Shown: positions 1-10,993 of the stretch, one piece after another | Position numbering within the stretch: the stretch's first letter is position 1 | Layout of the letters: each line of letters begins with the position of its first letter | From: Cyprinodon diabolis | Lineage: Eukaryota; Chordata; Actinopteri; Cyprinodontiformes; Cyprinodontidae | Length of the DNA stretch: 64,000 nucleotides | Assembly: GCA_030533445.1 (NCBI GenBank) | Contig: CM060064.1 | Span: 2,521,416-2,585,415 of the forward strand | Direction: 5' to 3' | Program-made: the position numbers and the translations under genes | The notes under the pieces: generated by a model | What the model saw: the letters and a program-made list of their open reading frames with translations, nothing else | Databases searched by the model: none | Told to the model about the DNA's origin: nothing

Positions 1-435
1 ACCCCATCTTTGTTCCTTCCCTCCCATCATAATGCTGGTTCAGGAAGAACTGCAGCTTAGGCAGCAGTATTATTTATTTAAGCATTCATTAGAAGTATGT
101 CATCACTTTCCTCTTCCCGTCGATTCGCTCCGACACACACAGAGGAAAATAATTAGAGAGTTCACGTCAGGCAAGGAAGCTCTGGCTTCTGTTGGGAAGT
201 TGGCCCCGGAGCCCAACAGGAAGGAAGAGGTTCTTAACGCATCAAAGAGCAACTTCATTAGAGTCCACTTAAGCTGGAATATGTTAGGTGTAGCTATGAT
301 GAACTGTCTGAGTTAAGGTATGGAAAACAGTTTGTCTATTTTACTACTGGCAGCCAACAAAACCCAACTGTTGAGGATAAGATTAAAGGGTCAGTTTGGG
401 TCATTTCTGCAGACCAAGCCCAAAGCAGAGCTAGA
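1..435. other. intron sequence, nothing recognised
   Basis: The 94-codon open frame at 32-316 shows no motif, no splice context matching ascc3 and no recognisable family. I treat it as chance. Confidence 0.5.
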
Positions 436-716
436 ATGCAACAAAAAAATCTAGAAATAAGTCAAAATGTCTCCACTTAAGTTTATTTACCCTTAATTTG
501 AGGAGGTAAAGAAGATGATTTGCAAATGGAATGAGTATTTTTCCTCTTAAAATAAGATAATATGCACTTTGGCTAACATTATGCAATTGTTTCTTTTCTT
601 ATTTTAAATGTAAATTATCTTGTTTTATTGGCAAAGTGTCTCACTTAGCTCCTCAAATCAAGAAAATAGTCACAAATTTTAAGAAAAACTACTTTTGTTT
701 TATTTGGTTTGCAGCA
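436..716. mobile_element. degenerate CACTA/EnSpm-like MITE
   Basis: The body matches the other copies in this window (4973-6296, 6493-6906): tctagaaataagtcaaaatg near the left end, a central cttaaaataagataatatgc, then attggcaaagtgtctcactt. The ends are worn: tgcaacaaaaa where CACTGCAAAAA is expected, and tttgcagcagg where TTTGCAGTG is expected. The superfamily call rests on the CACTG..CAGTG termini of the better copies. Confidence 0.6.
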
Positions 717-1011
717 GGACGGTTGAAAACATGATTTCACGAACACCACATAAACAAACAACATCCAATCATGAAGGACGACTTAAGGCAGAACCGTTAC
801 TACCAATCACAACTGCTCACTTTTTAAAATGAAACTTCAGACGTGTTATTAATTGGGTTAGAAATGCGTTTTTCATTCTGCTGTATTTAGCCTTTGGCAC
901 TTTGAATCTTCTGCCTGAGGCTAAGAGCTCAAAGTCTGGAAGGAGACGATGATCAAGACATTGTAGAAAGTATTTAAGGAGTTGGGTAACATGACACCAA
1001 TGACTTTACAC

Positions 1012-1621
1012 TAGGGGTGCACCGATTGCAGTTTCTGGCCGATTTACGATCACCGATCTTTAAAAAGTCTGACCTGCCGATTCCGATTTTGGTTGATACC
1101 GATTTTATTATTTTTTTGCTATAACCAACACTGTGTTACAAGATCGCAATTCACTTTCAATGTTACAATCTTTTCTTGAAAAACATGCCCTTGAACAATA
1201 GCCTTGAACCATTATAAACTTGTTTTAACTGCCCATGAGGTAGAGCCTTGACATAGAAATTAATTAAATATTAATTAAATAAAACAAACTTAAGACTACA
1301 ACATTGGTCTTTTGATTTTTTACATTTCAAAAAACAAAACTTCAACAAAAGATCAGATTAGAGAACTGTTTTAAGGTTCTTACCAAAAATAAAGTGCACA
1401 GTAGTATTTTGCTTTTACAAAATCACAAGGTTCAAGGTCCTTTAAAAACATACTAGCAACTTAAGAGCAGAAAAAAAAAGCAACTGATTTTAAGACACTC
1501 GCGGAGGTAAATAGATCGGTGGTTAAGATCGGTTTCATATGTATATATCGGCCGATCACCAATCACCCTAAATTAAGGAAATCGGGGCCGATCGGCCGGC
1601 CGATTAATCGGTGCACCCCTA
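1012..1621. mobile_element. hAT-type MITE with 8-bp target duplication
   Basis: This 610-bp element has terminal inverted repeats TAGGGGTGCACCGATT and AATCGGTGCACCCCTA. Flanking octamers are CTTTACAC (1004-1011) and CTTTATAC (1622-1629), with T at position 2 and A at position 7 as usual for hAT targets. Subterminal regions are rich in CCGAT/ATCGG. No transposase remnant is visible; the 73-codon frame at 1519-1740 crosses the element end and is not a gene. Confidence 0.85.
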
Positions 1622-2607
1622 CTTTATACACCTTTATAACCTCCATGAGTCAAAGCTTCCCCAGAGAGCTGAGCATTCTGCTCACAATTATTGGAATAAA
1701 TGTCCTGGTCTTCATTTTAAAGATAGAGTCTAAAGCCTGAGACACACTAAGCATCCAACCCATGGGGAAAACCTCAAATCAAGTCATATGGTTGAAATGC
1801 AGAGTGCAGGACAGACGACTCAGGGTTCTCTGAAACCCTGCCTGCACAGTACCTATAATTTGACAGGGAGGGAGACACGGGGGCAAAGATAAACACATCC
1901 ACTTTAGGGAAGGTCAGGTTTGCCCCCATTTAGGTTGGGCTGGAAACACACAGCAGGCATTTCATGCGTCTATAGAAAGTAGGGATGCCTTAACTAAATT
2001 ATTAATAAAACATTTCACTAATCGGTGAACTTGAAGCCAGGGAAGAAGCTCAGGGAACAGAAACAGATAAAGGCAACGGGCGATCTTCATTTAAACACCA
2101 ACCTTAGCTTGTTTACTGCTGGTAGAAATAATCCATATTTTCCATAAAAAGACCTAAAAGTACTGGGCTTGTTAAACATAATTTAACTCTAGTTCTTTCC
2201 CTACTCATAGTATAACAAAAAAAACTAAGGTTTTATTTCACTCCCTCAGGAGTCAGATCAGTTGAATCTTTTTTGCTAAGGTCAAAGGTCAGGAGAAAAG
2301 GATTGGAGGATACAGGAAGCTAAGATAGATAATAATACAGTTACTCTTCAAGGACAAAAATAATTGTTAATTAACCTTCAGCTAGCATGTTGTCATTTTG
2401 ACGCGTATCTTTTAATAAATAAAGCTACCACCTTTGTTTTGAACCGGAACCATCGGATTGTGTCCTTTCTGCTGATGCGTTGGGTTCGAGTCGCCGAGCA
2501 GGAGAGCTGAAGCTACACCAGGAGCATTTTCAGAGCTGTGGTGTTGGATCGCATCGCAACGCTACAGCAGTGAACTTAAATAGAACAACAATCCAGCAAA
2601 GTTAAAA
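1622..2607. other. intron sequence, no confident feature
   Basis: The stretch around 2405-2580 (AATAAATAAAGC followed by a GC-richer tract) loosely resembles the R-U5 end of an LTR, but no TG..CA ends, primer-binding site or target duplication could be found. Confidence 0.4.
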
Positions 2608-3250
2608 AAAAAAAAAAGTCAAATACAATTGACTGGTCTTTGTTTTCCAAGTTTGAAGACGTTTCCCATCCAGAAAGCTTCCTCAATTCAAAATATGTGG
2701 AGTAGCACTGAGCTCCAGGCTTCTATAGAGTAGACCACTAAAGGCCTTGTTATGGCTTAGAAGAACAGGTCCACCCTTTTAGAAACGAGATTCGTTAAGG
2801 TCGTTGTTGACCTGCGAACCAAGCAGATAGTGGCCCACGCCTCTGGAGTCGTTAGGGTTGTTATTAGCCTGGCTGAAGCGATGTTTTGACCACCTGCATG
2901 GCGATAAGGATCGAGGTAATAGTGGGAAGGAATCAGCTCTATCGCTGCGTCGTAGGTTGTAGGTACCTGCTCTCTTTAAGGTTGCTTTTCTCTCCTGAGG
3001 TAAATGGCTTCATTCACACCCCTTTCAAACCACCTGACATCTTTGTCAAAAATTGGAACAATGTGGTCCTCATTGAGTATCCTTTGTCTTTCAGGTGTAG
3101 ATGTACCGCCTAGTCTTGTCCAGAGAAGGGCGCTCTTCTGGGCTGAGCCATGCATCTGCAGAGAGGTTGCTCGGTTTCTCCAATATAAAGATCAGAGCGT
3201 TTCTCACTGCATTGAACAGCAAACAACTCTCTGCTGATCTTAGGTTTGGA
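2608..3250 (-). pseudogene. Penelope-like element 3' fragment (GIY-YIG endonuclease)
   Basis: Read on the minus strand from about 3245, the peptide has CSEKRSDLYIGETEQPL and then CMAQPRRAPFSGQD, then in another frame DVRWFERGVNEAIYLRREK. YIGET.QPL..RMAQH..A and D.RWFERGV.EAIYV are signatures of the C-terminal GIY-YIG endonuclease domain of teleost Penelope-like elements. At least one frameshift separates the two blocks, and the reverse transcriptase is absent. Downstream (2640-2700, minus) gaagctttctggatgg..aaacgtcttcaaa resembles the Penelope 3' untranslated region. Two more fragments of the family occur at 21329-21540 and 35655-35935. Confidence 0.7.
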
Positions 3251-3525
3251 GGTTTTGTCTTTAAGATGCACTGACCTCCGTCTAAGGGACAGAGGCTGGT
3301 GCAAAACTCCAGGTTCGAACCCGAGCTCTGCCAGTCTCTTTATCCGCATCATATACTAATGGTGGTCAGAGGGCCTAATGCTTCTGTTAGCGAGCCCCAG
3401 TGAGGCTGTGGCTAAAGTTAGCTCATCCCTACCAGTGTGTGACTGTGAGCCTGACTGAGTGAATATGGAAACCCGTGGCTTAAAAAGCGCTTTACAAATG
3501 CATCTGATAAAAGCGGAGATGATGT
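3251..3525 (+). repeat. possible tRNA-derived SINE
   Basis: GGTTCGAACCC at 3312-3322 is a good Pol III B box. The downstream tract ends in aaaaagcgctttacaaatgc, a tail seen in several fish SINE-like repeats. No clear A box was found, so this is tentative. Confidence 0.35.
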
Positions 3526-4972
3526 TTTCATTATTCTTTCAGTGTCTGAAAGCTGAAGAATGATGTGTAACATGATGGATGGTTTGAGGATTAACTGGTA
3601 GAAAATCTGAACATCTGTAAAGAACCTCTATGCAACAATCCCCTCAGCCTGCGCCTTTTCTGTGGGCGGACATGTTGGAACACAGCATGAACATCTGCTG
3701 GAGTATTTCTGGCTTAAACACGTTCTAAGTTCTCCTGATGCTAATGTACATCCCAGCAAACAGGCTGCCCGTTGGTCGGCTGGTCAGCTGAGCTAAAACC
3801 GGCCAATGAAAAGATGTAACTGAAGCACAGGAAGGGAACTCCCCCTGCTTCTTTAGATACAGCAGGTGGTGAGAGATCTCCTAGATGTGGACAAACAGGC
3901 TTCCGTAGTGATCTCAGTCTGGAACAGGCTCAGGTCTCCTGCTTGAAGCTGTGCAGTCCTCCATTTGGGGGCCTTCCCAATGAAAAACCAACAGAAAAGA
4001 AGTTTCTTCCAGCGGTAATCATGTTCACCTTAATCACACTGAATCCACTTCTTATCCAAACCATTTTTTGGATGAAGAAGTTAGTATATGCCTGAGCAAG
4101 GCGGGTAACCTCCCACTGTGGGACACACGTAGGAAAACCTTCAGTCTGTAGAACTTTCCCTCTGAGATGAAACTTTAAATTATTCATAAATCAACTATCG
4201 GCCGCAGAGCTTCCCACAGATTTGAGAGACATGTGCTCCCTCGCTCCAATATCTCAGTGGTGACCAGACAGCCAAACGAATTAGTGGAGAGGCTGGCTCT
4301 GGTTTTGATTTATCGACTTTGTCTGTTTGTGATGAAAAGCCAGCGTCCTCAAACCTTTTAAAAATGCTAATGAATGAAAATGCATGCCTGCCCCAGTATT
4401 CACCTTGAGGTAAAGCATACACGTAGTAAATAGAAAGTTGACATCATTTAATGATCTTTGGAAATCTTCAGTGGGTTTTTATTCTTTGCTTAGAAACACT
4501 CCGGACTTATTGCTATGCTAATGAATGCGTACGCATCGTTCAATTGAAGATTCGGCTGCGGCTGCCAAGAGATGTCTCAAGGGTGTGATTTTAGTAATGT
4601 GGAGAGTAACATACTGTACTCCAGTAAATGTTATGCAGCTGGAAGCCTATAGGACATCACTGCTTTATTGAAATCCTGCTCATCAAGACTTTCATCAGCA
4701 GCAGAACTCCTACATCTGCATAAATATCCAATAAATATTTATTTCGCTCTTTCCTTCTTTTCTCTTTAATAAAGAAACAGAAAGAAAAAAGTAACAACCC
4801 AGGCGGTATTAAACTGTTCTTAGTCACTTTTATGATGGATAAGCTATTTGGGCAGAAAATGACAGGATGTTTATAGTTAGCTCGTTCTGAAGCATTTTAG
4901 TGAATTTAAAGGAAATCTTTTATATTCTACATCTGATCAGTCCCCTGAATAAAGAGCAGGGAAAAGAGGACA
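3526..4972. other. intron sequence, nothing recognised
   Basis: No motif-bearing frame, terminal repeat or splice-compatible ascc3 exon is visible. The short minus-strand open frames at 3930-4187 and 4195-4422 have no recognisable content. Confidence 0.45.
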
Positions 4973-5156
4973 CACTGCAAAAAATTGAAATCTTAATAGG
5001 TCATTTTTTCTTAAAATAAGTGCATTTTGTCTTGAATGGAGGAGGTATGTGAGACACTTTGCTAATGAAACAGACCCTTTACATTTGAAATAAGAAAAAA
5101 AAAAACAACTGCACTGACTTATTAGAAGCACATATTATCTAATTATCTTATTTTAA

Positions 5157-6173
5157 CAGGGTCCCTGCAGCATAAGGAAAGTTAAATTAAAGACTTTTTA
5201 AGACCTTTTAATGCCACTTGAAATAAAAATTTAAGACCAAATTCACAAGAAACACAAGAAAAACCTGCTTGCGACAACTTAACCCAAAGGTTTATTTAAT
5301 TCCCATCGTTCTGAGCTTGAATGACTTCTTGCATAAATCCACTGAGCCTCATGTATGTTCCCTGGTTTTAGCCATGGAGGAAACTCTTGGCTGGAGACAA
5401 TTTTGGTTACATTTACACTTGCTCAGATTTTCCAGACAAAAAGTTAATGGTGCATCTCCCAAATGTCCCGGCCGCAACGCTTTTATTGGTTCCGCTACTT
5501 TTTTTTTATATAAAAAAAAAGAAATTGTAAATTTTAACGTTTTTATTAGGGCTGTCAAAATTAACACGTTAACGCGAGATGATTGATTTCTGGAATTAAC
5601 GCAATATTTTTTTTAACGCATTAACGCAGTCCCGCCCTGTTTTACCCACAATTCAATTGTCCGACATGAGCGAGATGGAGTAATCAGAAGAACCCGTTGG
5701 CCCGCTGGATGGACAGTTCGAGTATAAAAAACAAAAAACAAAAACGTTCCACTCACCCATCCTGGATTTGCTAAAAAAAAATGACTAAGTTGCCAAAACT
5801 GTTGAGAATTAAATTCTTTTTTTGGATTTGTCTTTAATAAAAACTAAATGTAATACCCATCTTGCTTATCTTTCTCTTTTGAAAACAGTACACAGAAAAT
5901 GTGTATTTTTCAATAATATTTAAGTTAGTGATTAATCGAAATTAATTCAAGAAACCTTGTGATTAATTAAGATTAAAAATTCTAATCGTTTAACAGCCCT
6001 AGCTTTTAGATTACAAAAATAAATCGTAATAAAAATAATCCTATTTATGATGTTTTAAAAATTAAGACCTATGAAAGACTGATTTAAGACATTTTAATAC
6101 CAATTAAGGCCTTAGTTTTATTTTGAAGAATTCAATGCCTTTTAAGACTTTTTAAGGACCCGCGGGAACCCTG
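5157..6173. mobile_element. unclassified MITE with 6-bp target duplication
   Basis: The ends are CAGGGTCCCTGC and, on the other strand, CAGGGTTCCCGCGGGTCC. Subterminal inverted blocks share AAAGACTTTTTAAG-type sequence (near 5190 and 6150). It is flanked by TTTTAA on both sides (5151-5156, 6174-6179). A 6-bp duplication fits neither hAT (8 bp) nor CACTA (2-4 bp), so the superfamily is left open. It contains the hAT MITE 5547-6001. Confidence 0.6.
5547..6001. mobile_element. hAT MITE nested inside 5157-6173
   Basis: This 455-bp element starts TAGGGCTGTCAAA and ends AACAGCCCTA. Subterminal motifs with TTAACGCG and TTAATCG are typical of a common fish hAT MITE. Flanking octamers GTTTTTAT and GCTTTTAG agree at 6 of 8 bases. 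It is the youngest layer of a three-level insertion stack. Confidence 0.75.
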
Positions 6174-6492
6174 TTTTAAGATAAAAAAAAAAAAAACTCA
6201 TTCCATTGGTGGATCATCATATTTACCTGCTAAAATTAAGGGTAAATACACTTGATTTAAGAAATCTTTACTTATCTCTAGATTGTTTTTCCAGTGCAGG
6301 CTCTCATAGATGATGTGAGGATAATAATGGCGACCAAATATGAGAGTGAAAAACTGAGGGCCGAACAGCTAATGTGTCTAAATTCTCCGTAGCTTTATTG
6401 TTTCTAAGTGAAGTGATGAAGAAAGAAACACAGAAACGCTGCAGATTCATTAGTCTGAGTGATGTTTTTCTTCAATTGAGGAGGTAAGTGAG

Positions 6493-6906
6493 CACTGCAA
6501 AAACAATCTAGAAAACTAAGTCAAAATGTCTTAAAGGTCTATTTACCCTTAATTTGAGTAGATTAATAAGATGATTTGCTAATGGAATGAGCATTTTTTA
6601 CTCTTAAAATAAAATAATTAGATAATATGCAATAGAAATAAGACACTGCAATTCTGTTCCTTATTTTGATTTTAAAAAAAAAGACTAATTTATATTTCTA
6701 TTTTTTGCAGTGAGACACTTTGCCATTGAAACAAGACAATTTAAATTTTAAATAAGAATTGTCTTATTTCAGGTGCATATTATCCAATTATCTTATTTCA
6801 AGAGTAAAAATCTTATAACATTGGCAGAAGATCTTATTTACCTGCTCAAATGAGGGGAAATACAATTATTTTAAGACATTTTAAGTTGTTTGTAGTTTTA
6901 GCAGTG
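6493..6906. mobile_element. CACTA/EnSpm-like MITE
   Basis: This 414-bp element starts CACTGCAAAAACAATCTAGA and ends GTAGTTTTAGCAGTG, flanked by TGAG (6489-6492 and 6907-6910). Its internal sequence is shared with the copies at 436 and 4973. It encodes nothing. It contains a second, much shorter CACTG..CAGTG unit at 6644-6712. Confidence 0.75.
6644..6712. mobile_element. 69-bp miniature CACTA-like element
   Basis: It is bounded by CACTGCA and TGCAGTG and flanked by AGA on both sides (6641-6643, 6713-6715), the 3-bp duplication expected of CACTA/EnSpm elements. The rest of the host MITE reads continuously across it: aataaga / cactttgcca as in the other copies. Confidence 0.55.
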
Positions 6907-8289
6907 TGAGGAAGAGTCCAGACTAGCTTCAGTTTATTTAGAGACAGAAAGTGTCTCAGCCGCTCAACCTTTCCATGTTTGATGGGGACGGACACACATC
7001 TGACTAAGAGAGGACTTTGAATCTGCTGCACGGTGAAGTTTTTAAAGGAAATCTTTGTTTAAGATGGCGTCCATCAGCCCTTCTTGAGCGAACGCTGACT
7101 GGAATGGAATCAAACAGGCTCATTAACACAGTGGATACACAGCCTACGGCCATATGGGCAAACTGGGAGGACTGGGAATATCCCGCCTTTTAAAACACAC
7201 TAATTGGACCCAGGAAGATTCAGCTGATGATTAAACAGCAGTGGGGTCTGTATTTATTGGCTCTGCTGTATCTGGGTTTAGTGTTGAATCCCAGACGCGG
7301 CGCGGCTTCCAGCGGACCTAAAGGAGCCAGCAGGGATATTAGTCTGGTGGGCTGCCACCTATTTGGTGTTGTGGTGTGATTACAGTAAGAATCACCATTA
7401 GCTTCAAAACTAATTAAATTCCTCCGCACATTGGTAATGGGAAGCTAAGAGATATAATTGTTGTCTTTTTCATGCCATCCTTTTAATTACTTTCTGGTTC
7501 CATTTCATTCCATTTGAATTGACAGCCTGATCAAGTTTTAATTGCCAGTTTTTGCAGACAGCTTATCAGCCGGTTCCAAGCTTGCATGCTGAGTACTAAA
7601 CGACCTGGCCGAACGCACACACAGCAAATCCCCGAGCCTGCGGATCCATGGGCACATGCGAGCACGCCGCCCGCCCTCTGCAGCAGCCGCACACCGGAGT
7701 TTGACAGAAGAAGATGCAGATGCAGCAAACAGGAGGCTCATTCATTTCCCTGCAGAACAGCAGCAGGAGGAAGAAGAAGAAGAGAGCACAAAGAGAGCTG
7801 GGGGGAGGGGGGCTGGTGATAGTTAAGACTGAGCTAATCCATCACTTCATCAACAAGCTCCAGCTGAAATAGCTTTGTGAGACCAAAAGGCTTCACATCT
7901 CACAGCAATCAACATGGCGGCTAATTGATGGGCTTTCAGAGCTAACAGAGGTTTGTCTTCTGAAGCTTTAAAAAGCCGTGCAGGGACACGAGCTGCACAA
8001 AGTTAGACTGAAAAACTGTTTACAGGAAGTTAGTTCAGCCCATCATGAGCAGGAGGAGCTGAAGTGATTCAGCTAGAGCGGCGAGCTGAGGAGTTACCAT
8101 CATTAATACACAGTTTAAGTAAAATGATGCTGTTACTCAACATCAGTTCTTAATCATTTATAGAACTATGCAGTATAGATAGAGCTGTGCTTTGTTCTTC
8201 ATGAGAAAACTCCTGAGGGTTTTACTAACGAGGAAAATGTTTAAAAATTGTTTTTTAATCCATTTTCTTCCTCTTTATCCGGGCAGGGT
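6907..8289. other. intron sequence, nothing recognised
   Basis: There is a GC-richer tract around 7590-7820 with overlapping short frames on both strands, but no family motif and no exon with ascc3 similarity. Confidence 0.45.
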
Positions 8290-8870
8290 CGTGGAGGCAG
8301 CAGCCTCAGCAGAGATGCTCAGACTTCCCTCCTCCCTGAGGCAACACCAGGCCAGCTCAGAGACATCGTCCCTCCAGCGTGTCCTGGTCCACCAGGCCTC
8401 CTCCCATTGGAGCATGCCTGGAACACCTCCTGATGGAGGCGACCAGGAGGCATCCGGAACAGATGCCTGAGCCTCCTCAGCTGGCTCCTTTCAACGTGGA
8501 GGAGCAGTGACTCCTCTCTGAGCTCCTCCCGAGTAACTGAGCTCCTCCCCTGATCTGGAAGGGTGCGCCCAGCCACCCTGCGAAGGAAACTCATTTCAGC
8601 CGCTTGTATTCCCATCTTGTCCTTTCGCTTATTACCCAGATCTCATGAGGGTGGGAACATAGATCGATCGGTAAATCGAGAGCTTTGCCCCCCGACTCAG
8701 CTCCCTCCTCACCACGACAGTCCGATACGGCGACAGCATTATTGCCGGCGCCGCACTGATGCGTCTATTGATCTCACGCTCCATCCGACCCTCACTCGTG
8801 AACAAGACCCCCAGATTCTTGAATAGATGTTAAACATTTCTGATTTGGTTAACTCCACCTCTCTACACCA
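8290..8870 (-). pseudogene. LINE reverse-transcriptase C-terminal fragment
   Basis: The minus-strand peptide includes IQAAEMSFLRRVAGRTL, then REELREESLLLHVERSQLR, then RMPPGRLHQEVFQAC. IQAAEM.FLRRV, HVERSQLRW.GH..RMPPGRLP.EVFQA is the conserved region after the reverse transcriptase in a very common teleost non-LTR element. Further plus-coordinate sequence to about 8830 reads, on the minus strand with frame changes, like the preceding thumb region (R.IDRIGAASAVMR, REL..KA.LSIYRSI). The copy is 5' truncated and frameshifted. I do not assign a clade. A second fragment lies at 24944-25150. Confidence 0.7.
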
Positions 8871-8922
8871 CCCTTCCTGGTTCTGAAGTCGTCACTGGAA
8901 ATCGGTGAATGATGAAGGTGTG

Positions 8923-9275
8923 CAGGGCTGAAACGATCAGATTACTGAAATAACGATCAACTAATTCAGGAATCCATTAATCTTTAATTAGAATATGGAG
9001 ACTCTAAAACCTGCCTTTAGCTGACAGAGCCACCCACTTAGAGCAGGAATTATATCAACATTGTAAACAAATATATAAATATAACATAAAACATTTTCTT
9101 CTGTCAATCTGCTTTATCTAGAACTCGTCAAGTGGGAAAATTTTTAGTTTCGTCTGGTTTGATTTCATATAAAACCTTCTTTCAGGAACGTTTGGCTAAA
9201 TGATTGTTAATCGATTATCGAAAAAATAATCGACAGATTAATGGATTTGCAAAATAATCGTTAGTTTGCATTCTA
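8923..9275. mobile_element. hAT MITE (CAGGGCTG..AATAATCG family)
   Basis: The left end is CAGGGCTGAAACGATCAG. The right part has TTAATCGATTATCG and AAAATAATCGTTAGTTTGCA, with the terminal GCCCTG lost. The internal block tctgtcaatctgctttatct is shared with copies at 16670, 27780, 49600 and 59740. Confidence 0.7.
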
Positions 9276-9505
9276 TAAAGGTGTGTCCAACATATTGACA
9301 GACGCCTGGTCGATAACCATAGAAATACATCACATAGAATATTCTATAAACTCACTGAACTCTGATAGGCAGGGTGTAGACTCTGTCGCTAAACAAGGCT
9401 GCTGGTATGGCTGACGTCTTCCTAAAGGTCAAAGGTCATGTTAAAACTATTTAGATCCTGCTCATCGTCCACTGGTCCTTATTTAAAAACATGTAAAACA
9501 GAAAA

Positions 9506-9539
9506 CAAATCTAATCTAACAATTATTAGATTAGATTTG
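9506..9539. repeat. perfect hairpin, 14-bp stem
   Basis: CAAATCTAATCTAA at 9506-9519 is followed by a 6-base loop and its exact complement TTAGATTAGATTTG at 9526-9539. Confidence 0.6.
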
Positions 9540-10120
9540 CTTATTATTACTTTTGATTTCAGCCATTCTTCATGTCGCTGTGTTTTAGGGGTCGATTTGA
9601 AGGGCCCCAAGGGACCAGACCTGATTCCCTGAACCTCTAAATCCTCCAAACAGGTCTGGAGGATTTCAGATTCTTGTTCAGCACATCTAAGCAAACAGCC
9701 AGCCTCATGCGTGTGTCGTAGAGGAGCAGCATCAGAACCGGATTAGGAAATGCAATCAAGGTGGATTAATTATAGATGGAGGGGCTGTTAGGTGGTGCCA
9801 CTTCTTTTCAGCCCACTACTTATAAACTGCCTTCTGCACATCAAAGTAGAGGGCAAGCTGTTAACAGTGAACAGAATCACAGGATGCTGCAGAACAAACC
9901 AGGGTCAGCTTTAAACAGGTGAGAGTGAATGTGAGGAAATAAAAGAGAAGAAGGAAACCTTGATACACCAGTAAACCACTCTGTTAGGTTCAGCCATTAA
10001 TAATAAGCCACATATACACAGATATCATTAGGCTTGGTCCAGAACTTCTCCTGCTAGACCCGCAGCCGATGGCAGCGGGTCACAGAATCCACCCCTACAG
10101 GATGAGCCTCACTGTACGTT
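9540..10120. other. intron sequence, nothing recognised
   Basis: No motif-bearing frame or element end was seen. Confidence 0.4.
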
Positions 10121-10208
10121 TACTTTGCAGCAATCCCTCACACCGTGCATGCATGCAGCGACAGTGGAGAGGAAAAGGAGAAAGCTCCATCAGAACCAGA
10201 ACCAGGAT
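10121..10208 (-). repeat. LINE/SINE 3'-end fragment
   Basis: gcaatccctcacaccgtgc then gcgacagtggagaggaaaa matches the complement of the repeat at 43290-43385 and the same-sense copy at 26955-27015. Only about 90 bp is present. Confidence 0.55.
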
Positions 10209-10209
10209 A

Positions 10210-10993
10210 ATGCTACATTCAGACCGCAAGCAGCAGAAACACGTGTGCTGCTTCATTTTTGATGATAGTTCAAGCTTAGTTCTGACGCGCGGCTGAACCA
10301 CCTTTGCTGCCCTAGCTGCGTGGTGAAAAAGTGGGTCTGATGCGCTTTGGGCGGAGCTACCCTATCCTTTCTTTGCCTCTAACAATGGCAGCTATATTTG
10401 CTATGATCAGTGGGTTAAAAGTAGTTTGAATGTATCTAAAAACATGGTCTGTGCAGTCAGTTCATCCAGATTACCATCCTGCCTTCAAAGATTATTTCTC
10501 TGTGGGAGCCGCTCTGACCCCCACATACCGGCGGTGCGCTGTCACTGGGAATCCCCAGCAGCAGCCGGACACTGCGAACAGTAGAATGAGAGGAAGTAGA
10601 TGTTGGCCTTTTTCATGTACGTAATCCAAACTGCAGACACCAAGATAATTAAAGTGAACATATTTATCCGGTAGGTTTCTACATTTTAAGTCAATTTAGG
10701 CGTTAATAAACTGCATCAGCAGTGCTGTTTCTGACTCCCTGCCATCTCCAAGATCAGCTTCTCTGATTGGTTGATGTGGCGCATCCAGCAGCTAAAGATC
10801 AATTTTTCCAACTCCAGCAGCTGCTGCTTGAGAAATGCGTCATTCACATCAGCTGCTCAGAAGCTCATGAGGCGCTGCTCCTGCTGCTCAAAATGCGCTG
10901 CGGGATCTTTAGCTGCGCCTTGATGCGCGTCAACCATTGACTTAGCATGTAAAACTGCTGCTTCTCTGATCGCGGTCTGAACGTAGCATTAGA
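10210..10993. mobile_element. TIR-bounded MITE interrupted by a repeat copy
   Basis: The ends are TAATGCTACATTCAGACCGC (about 10208) and GCGGTCTGAACGTAGCATTA (to about 10993), inverted with few differences. The interior is CG/GC rich with repeated gatgcgc and gctgctg. Repeat R copy 1 (10381-10612) lies inside it. The superfamily is unknown. Confidence 0.5.
10381..10612 (+). repeat. repeat R, copy 1 (inverted relative to copy 2)
   Basis: The block from tgcagtcagttcatccagat (10452) through gattatttctctgtgggagc to agtagatgttggc (about 10604) is the near-exact reverse complement of blocks at 12463-12626 and 13167-13202. At the outer edge cccactgatca (copy 2) pairs with tgatcagtggg (copy 1). Copy 1 is continuous where copy 2 has a 540-bp insertion. 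Confidence 0.6.

Larger units (their letters stand above)
4973..6296. mobile_element. CACTA/EnSpm-like MITE carrying two nested insertions
   Basis: The left end is CACTGCAAAAAATTG and the right end is TTGTTTTTCCAGTG, an imperfect CAGTG. Interior blocks (ttggcaaagtg-type and aagtgcattttgtctt) match the other CACTA copies. The element is split at its TTTTAA by the insertion 5157-6173. Without that insertion it is about 300 bp. Confidence 0.65.

Noticed and set aside
2250..2590. Solo LTR of a retrovirus or Gypsy element
   Set aside because: An AATAAA-like signal and a GC-rich follow-up exist, but no TG..CA ends, primer-binding site or flanking duplication.
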